7,035 bases of DNA from Bacteroidales bacterium. GTDB lineage: Bacteria; Bacteroidota; Bacteroidia; Bacteroidales; Paludibacteraceae. Of the stretch, positions 5,799 to 7,035 are shown one piece after another. The stretch covers positions 1-7,035 of the forward strand of contig CAAGDU010000159.1 of NCBI GenBank assembly GCA_900768725.1, written 5' to 3'. Within the stretch, counting starts at the first letter, position 1. Each line of letters starts with the position of its first letter. The notes under the pieces are model-generated. The model saw only the letters and a program-made list of their open reading frames with translations. It was not told the DNA's origin and searched no databases. The position numbers were made by a program, and so were the translations under genes.

Positions 5799-6290
5799 AT
5801 GAAAAAGATTATTTTAGCATTAGCGCTGGTGTTGCCGATGGCAGTAAGCGCACAGAAGTTTGGTCATGTGAACACACAAGAGTTGTTCGCGCAGATGCCC
5901 GAAGTGAACGCAGTACGTGCGCAGATGGATACTATCCAATCGCAGTATGAGAGCCAGTTGGCAATGATGCAAGAAGAGTTCCAAAAGAAAGTACAAGATT
6001 TTCAAGCCCAAGAGGCTACCTTGGCGGAGGCTATCAAGCAGATTCGTCAGCAGGAGTTGCAAGAGATGCAGCAACGTATCCAACTCTTCTACCAAACCGC
6101 AGAGCAGGATATTCAAAAGAAGCAACAAGAGCTGCTCGCACCCGTGCATGAGAAGATGTCGAAAGCCATCCAAGCAGTAGGACAAAAAGAGGGCTACACC
6201 TATATCTTCGATTCCGCAGTGATGGTGTATATCTCCGAAACGGCATTGGATGCTATGCCCGCTGTGAAAAAAGAGTTGGGCATAAAGTAG
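5799..6290 (+). CDS. OmpH/Skp family periplasmic chaperone, second paralogue
   Basis: A 163-residue Skp-like protein. The signal peptide is MKKIILALALVLPMAVSA|Q, a clean signal peptidase I type without a lipobox cysteine. The mature start KFGHVNTQELFAQMPEV is the typical Skp entry strand and helix. Residues about 38-120 form a Gln/Glu-rich helical arm (QLAMMQEEFQKKVQDFQAQE; QELQEMQQRIQLFYQTAEQD). The C-terminus returns to strands with YTYIFDSAVMVYISETALD and ends AVKKELGIK. It is clearly paralogous to the preceding gene but differs in signal type and charge, with fewer Lys/Arg in the arms. Tandem skp genes after bamA are usual in Bacteroidota and suggest a division of labour or mixed trimers, which is not proven here. 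In related genomes murI often follows; here it does not. Confidence 0.93.
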   Translation: MKKIILALALVLPMAVSAQKFGHVNTQELFAQMPEVNAVRAQMDTIQSQYESQLAMMQEEFQKKVQDFQAQEATLAEAIKQIRQQELQEMQQRIQLFYQTAEQDIQKKQQELLAPVHEKMSKAIQAVGQKEGYTYIFDSAVMVYISETALDAMPAVKKELGIK

Positions 6291-6309
6291 GACACAAGAC
6301 CGCTACGCA

Positions 6310-6361
6310 GAAAGATAAAAGACCGCTCACTTTGTTCGCTAAAAGATAAAGGATGAAAGAC
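6310..6361 (+). repeat. Purine-rich heptamers RAARGAY, left arm
   Basis: GAAAGAT (6310-6316) and AAAAGAC (6317-6323), then AAAAGAT (6341-6347), AAAGGAT (6348-6354) and GAAAGAC (6355-6361). A separate 9-mer, AAGACCGCT, is also duplicated (6296-6304 and 6319-6327). Bases 6342-6357 are complementary at 15 of 16 positions to 6422-6437 in the pyrimidine array downstream. Confidence 0.7.
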
Positions 6362-6404
6362 TAAATAGTATAGACTCTGAAAACTCAAATACGAAGGTAA
6401 TAAG

Positions 6405-6442
6405 TCCTTTATCCTTTATCCTTCATCCTTTATCCTTCATCC
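6405..6442 (+). repeat. Pyrimidine-rich heptamer array TCCTTYA, 5.4 copies
   Basis: Units TCCTTTA, TCCTTTA, TCCTTCA, TCCTTTA and TCCTTCA, then a partial TCC, with no spacing error. The array ends 4 nt before the ATG of the 39-codon gene. It is the reverse complement of the purine words after the second skp gene, so transcript from this gap could form a long imperfect stem. No ribosome site is visible between the array and the start. Confidence 0.9.
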
Positions 6443-6446
6443 AAAA

Positions 6447-6566
6447 ATGGCAGACGGGTACTTAGAAAGCCACTATGCGGAGTATGAGAAGAAGAAAGCC
6501 GCGTGGCTGAAGCGGAAGAACAAGTTTGTTCCGCGCCCTAATCCTATGAAAGACGAAGCATTATAA
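6447..6566 (+). CDS. Small conserved-looking hypothetical protein, 39 aa
   Basis: ATG 6447 to TAA 6564-6566 encodes a 39-residue polar protein with the features MADGYLESHYAEYEKKKAAW, then a basic patch KRKNK, then VPRPNPMKDEAL. It has nine Lys/Arg and six Asp/Glu, no signal peptide and no membrane segment; the first half should be helical. Its codon choice resembles the flanking genes, and it is bounded on both sides by non-coding repeat arrays, which argues that the stretch between them is selected. It resembles short MADnYLE...YEARKAAW-type proteins that I associate with Bacteroidales, some labelled dehydrogenase without clear support. I assign no function. It lies 103 nt before the MFS gene and may be cotranscribed with it. 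Confidence 0.7.
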   Translation: MADGYLESHYAEYEKKKAAWLKRKNKFVPRPNPMKDEAL

Positions 6567-6570
6567 TAAT

Positions 6571-6598
6571 CAAGAACCAAGAACAAAGAACCAAGACT
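6571..6598 (+). repeat. Purine-rich heptamers MAAGAAC, left arm
   Basis: CAAGAAC, CAAGAAC, AAAGAAC and CAAGACT follow each other exactly, starting 4 nt after the stop of the 39-codon gene. The core GAACAAAGAA (6581-6590) is complementary to TTCTTTGTTC (6642-6651) in the pyrimidine array that precedes the MFS gene. Confidence 0.8.
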
Positions 6599-6625
6599 GA
6601 TTACATTTCACTATACAAGACTATT

Positions 6626-6660
6626 TTGTCTTTGCTCCTTATTCTTTGTTCCTTAATCCT
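6626..6660 (+). repeat. Pyrimidine-rich heptamer array TNNTCYT, 5 copies
   Basis: TTGTCTT, TGCTCCT, TATTCTT, TGTTCCT and TAATCCT run with an exact 7-bp period. Only the T, T, C and T positions are fixed. The array at 6405-6442, read in another phase (TTATCCT, TCATCCT), fits the same pattern. It ends 9 nt before the MFS start codon. Confidence 0.75.
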
Positions 6661-6669
6661 TATAGAAAA

Positions 6670-7035
6670 ATGGTAGAAAAATTGCAAACTACGTTGCGCG
6701 ACTCGGCAGTGGCGCGTTGGACAGTGCTGGTGCTGGTGGCATCGATGATGTTTTTTGCTTACATGTTTGTGGACATCCTCTCGCCGTTGGCATCTCTGCT
6801 GGAGCAGACTCCCCACCTCGGCTGGGATCAGGGTGTGTTCGGCACGTATGCTGCGGGCGAGTATCTGCTCAATGTGTTCGGATTTCTGATTATTGCCGGT
6901 GTCATCCTCGATAAGATGGGGGTGCGTTTCACCGGTCTGCTCTCCGCCTCGCTGATGGTGCTCGGAGCGGCTATCAAGTATGTAGGTATCTCCGACTGGT
7001 TTGGAGCCAATGAAATGGTATGGCTCAACTCGTGG
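6670..7035 (+). CDS. MFS transporter, N-terminal part
   Basis: Open to the right edge: 122 codons from ATG 6670 with no stop. A short polar N-terminus (MVEKLQTTLRDSAVARW) precedes a first membrane segment at about 18-38. A second hydrophobic segment lies at about 60-80 and is followed directly by GVILDKMGVRFTG (77-89). That block fits major facilitator motif A (G-x-x-x-D-R/K-x-G-R-R/x) in the loop between helices 2 and 3, with Asp81 and Gly84. A third segment begins near 90. This is a secondary transporter of the cytoplasmic membrane. The substrate cannot be told from this part; the motif and the N-terminal LRDSA.ARW pattern recall a Bacteroidales MFS group of unknown substrate. Confidence 0.88.
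   Translation, partial: MVEKLQTTLRDSAVARWTVLVLVASMMFFAYMFVDILSPLASLLEQTPHLGWDQGVFGTYAAGEYLLNVFGFLIIAGVILDKMGVRFTGLLSASLMVLGAAIKYVGISDWFGANEMVWLNSW

Noticed and set aside
6405..6442. CRISPR array
   Set aside because: Units are only 7 bp with no spacers, and no cas gene is present.
6622..6648. Promoter for the MFS gene from TATTTTG or TATTCTTTG
   Set aside because: The spacing inside the -7 box or to the nearest TTTG is wrong in each case. The resemblance follows from the T-rich heptamers.

Overview
The window reads as chromosomal DNA of a Bacteroidales (Bacteroidota) bacterium. Three things point there. The only clear promoter has the Bacteroidota layout (TTTG, 20 bp, TAnnTTTG) rather than the E. 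coli sigma-70 layout. The gene run outer-membrane barrel protein, uppS, bamA, skp/ompH, skp/ompH is a familiar Bacteroidota order. The proteins themselves look like that phylum: the BamA C-terminus ends in FHFILGQEL, and there are two Skp-like chaperones. All genes are on the + strand. No rRNA, tRNA, CRISPR array, transposase or phage gene was seen.

Layout: 1-519 is the C-terminal part of radA (DNA repair), cut by the window edge. 520-759 is a non-coding gap with four 11-bp-spaced repeats and a Bacteroidota promoter. 760-1527 encodes a small outer-membrane beta-barrel protein (DUF6089-like) starting at TTG. 1649-2392 is uppS, 2502-5186 is bamA, and 5208-5726 and 5799-6290 are two skp/ompH paralogues. 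6447-6566 is a 39-codon small gene. 6670-7035 is the start of an MFS transporter, cut by the right edge.

The core is a cell-envelope module. UppS makes the polyprenyl diphosphate carrier for peptidoglycan and surface polysaccharide. BamA folds and inserts outer-membrane proteins. The Skp-like proteins carry unfolded outer-membrane proteins across the periplasm. The barrel protein is a probable client. The module may be read from the promoter at 701-732, although most of its internal gaps are long (72-121 nt).

The least ordinary part is the non-coding DNA. All five larger gaps carry short-word repeats, mostly with a period of exactly 7 bp (8 bp before bamA, 11 bp after radA). In three gaps the left end, just after a stop codon, holds purine-rich or AT-rich words and the right end, just before the next start codon, holds their reverse complement, so each gap can fold on itself. 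A second family is a GC-rich palindrome with a GGGACG/GAGACG centre. It sits inside the gaps before uppS and bamA, and related copies appear twice, in frame, inside the barrel-protein gene, where they encode AGETPASPV and EGETSAPSI. This looks like a small palindromic repeat that lives in gaps and has also entered a coding sequence.
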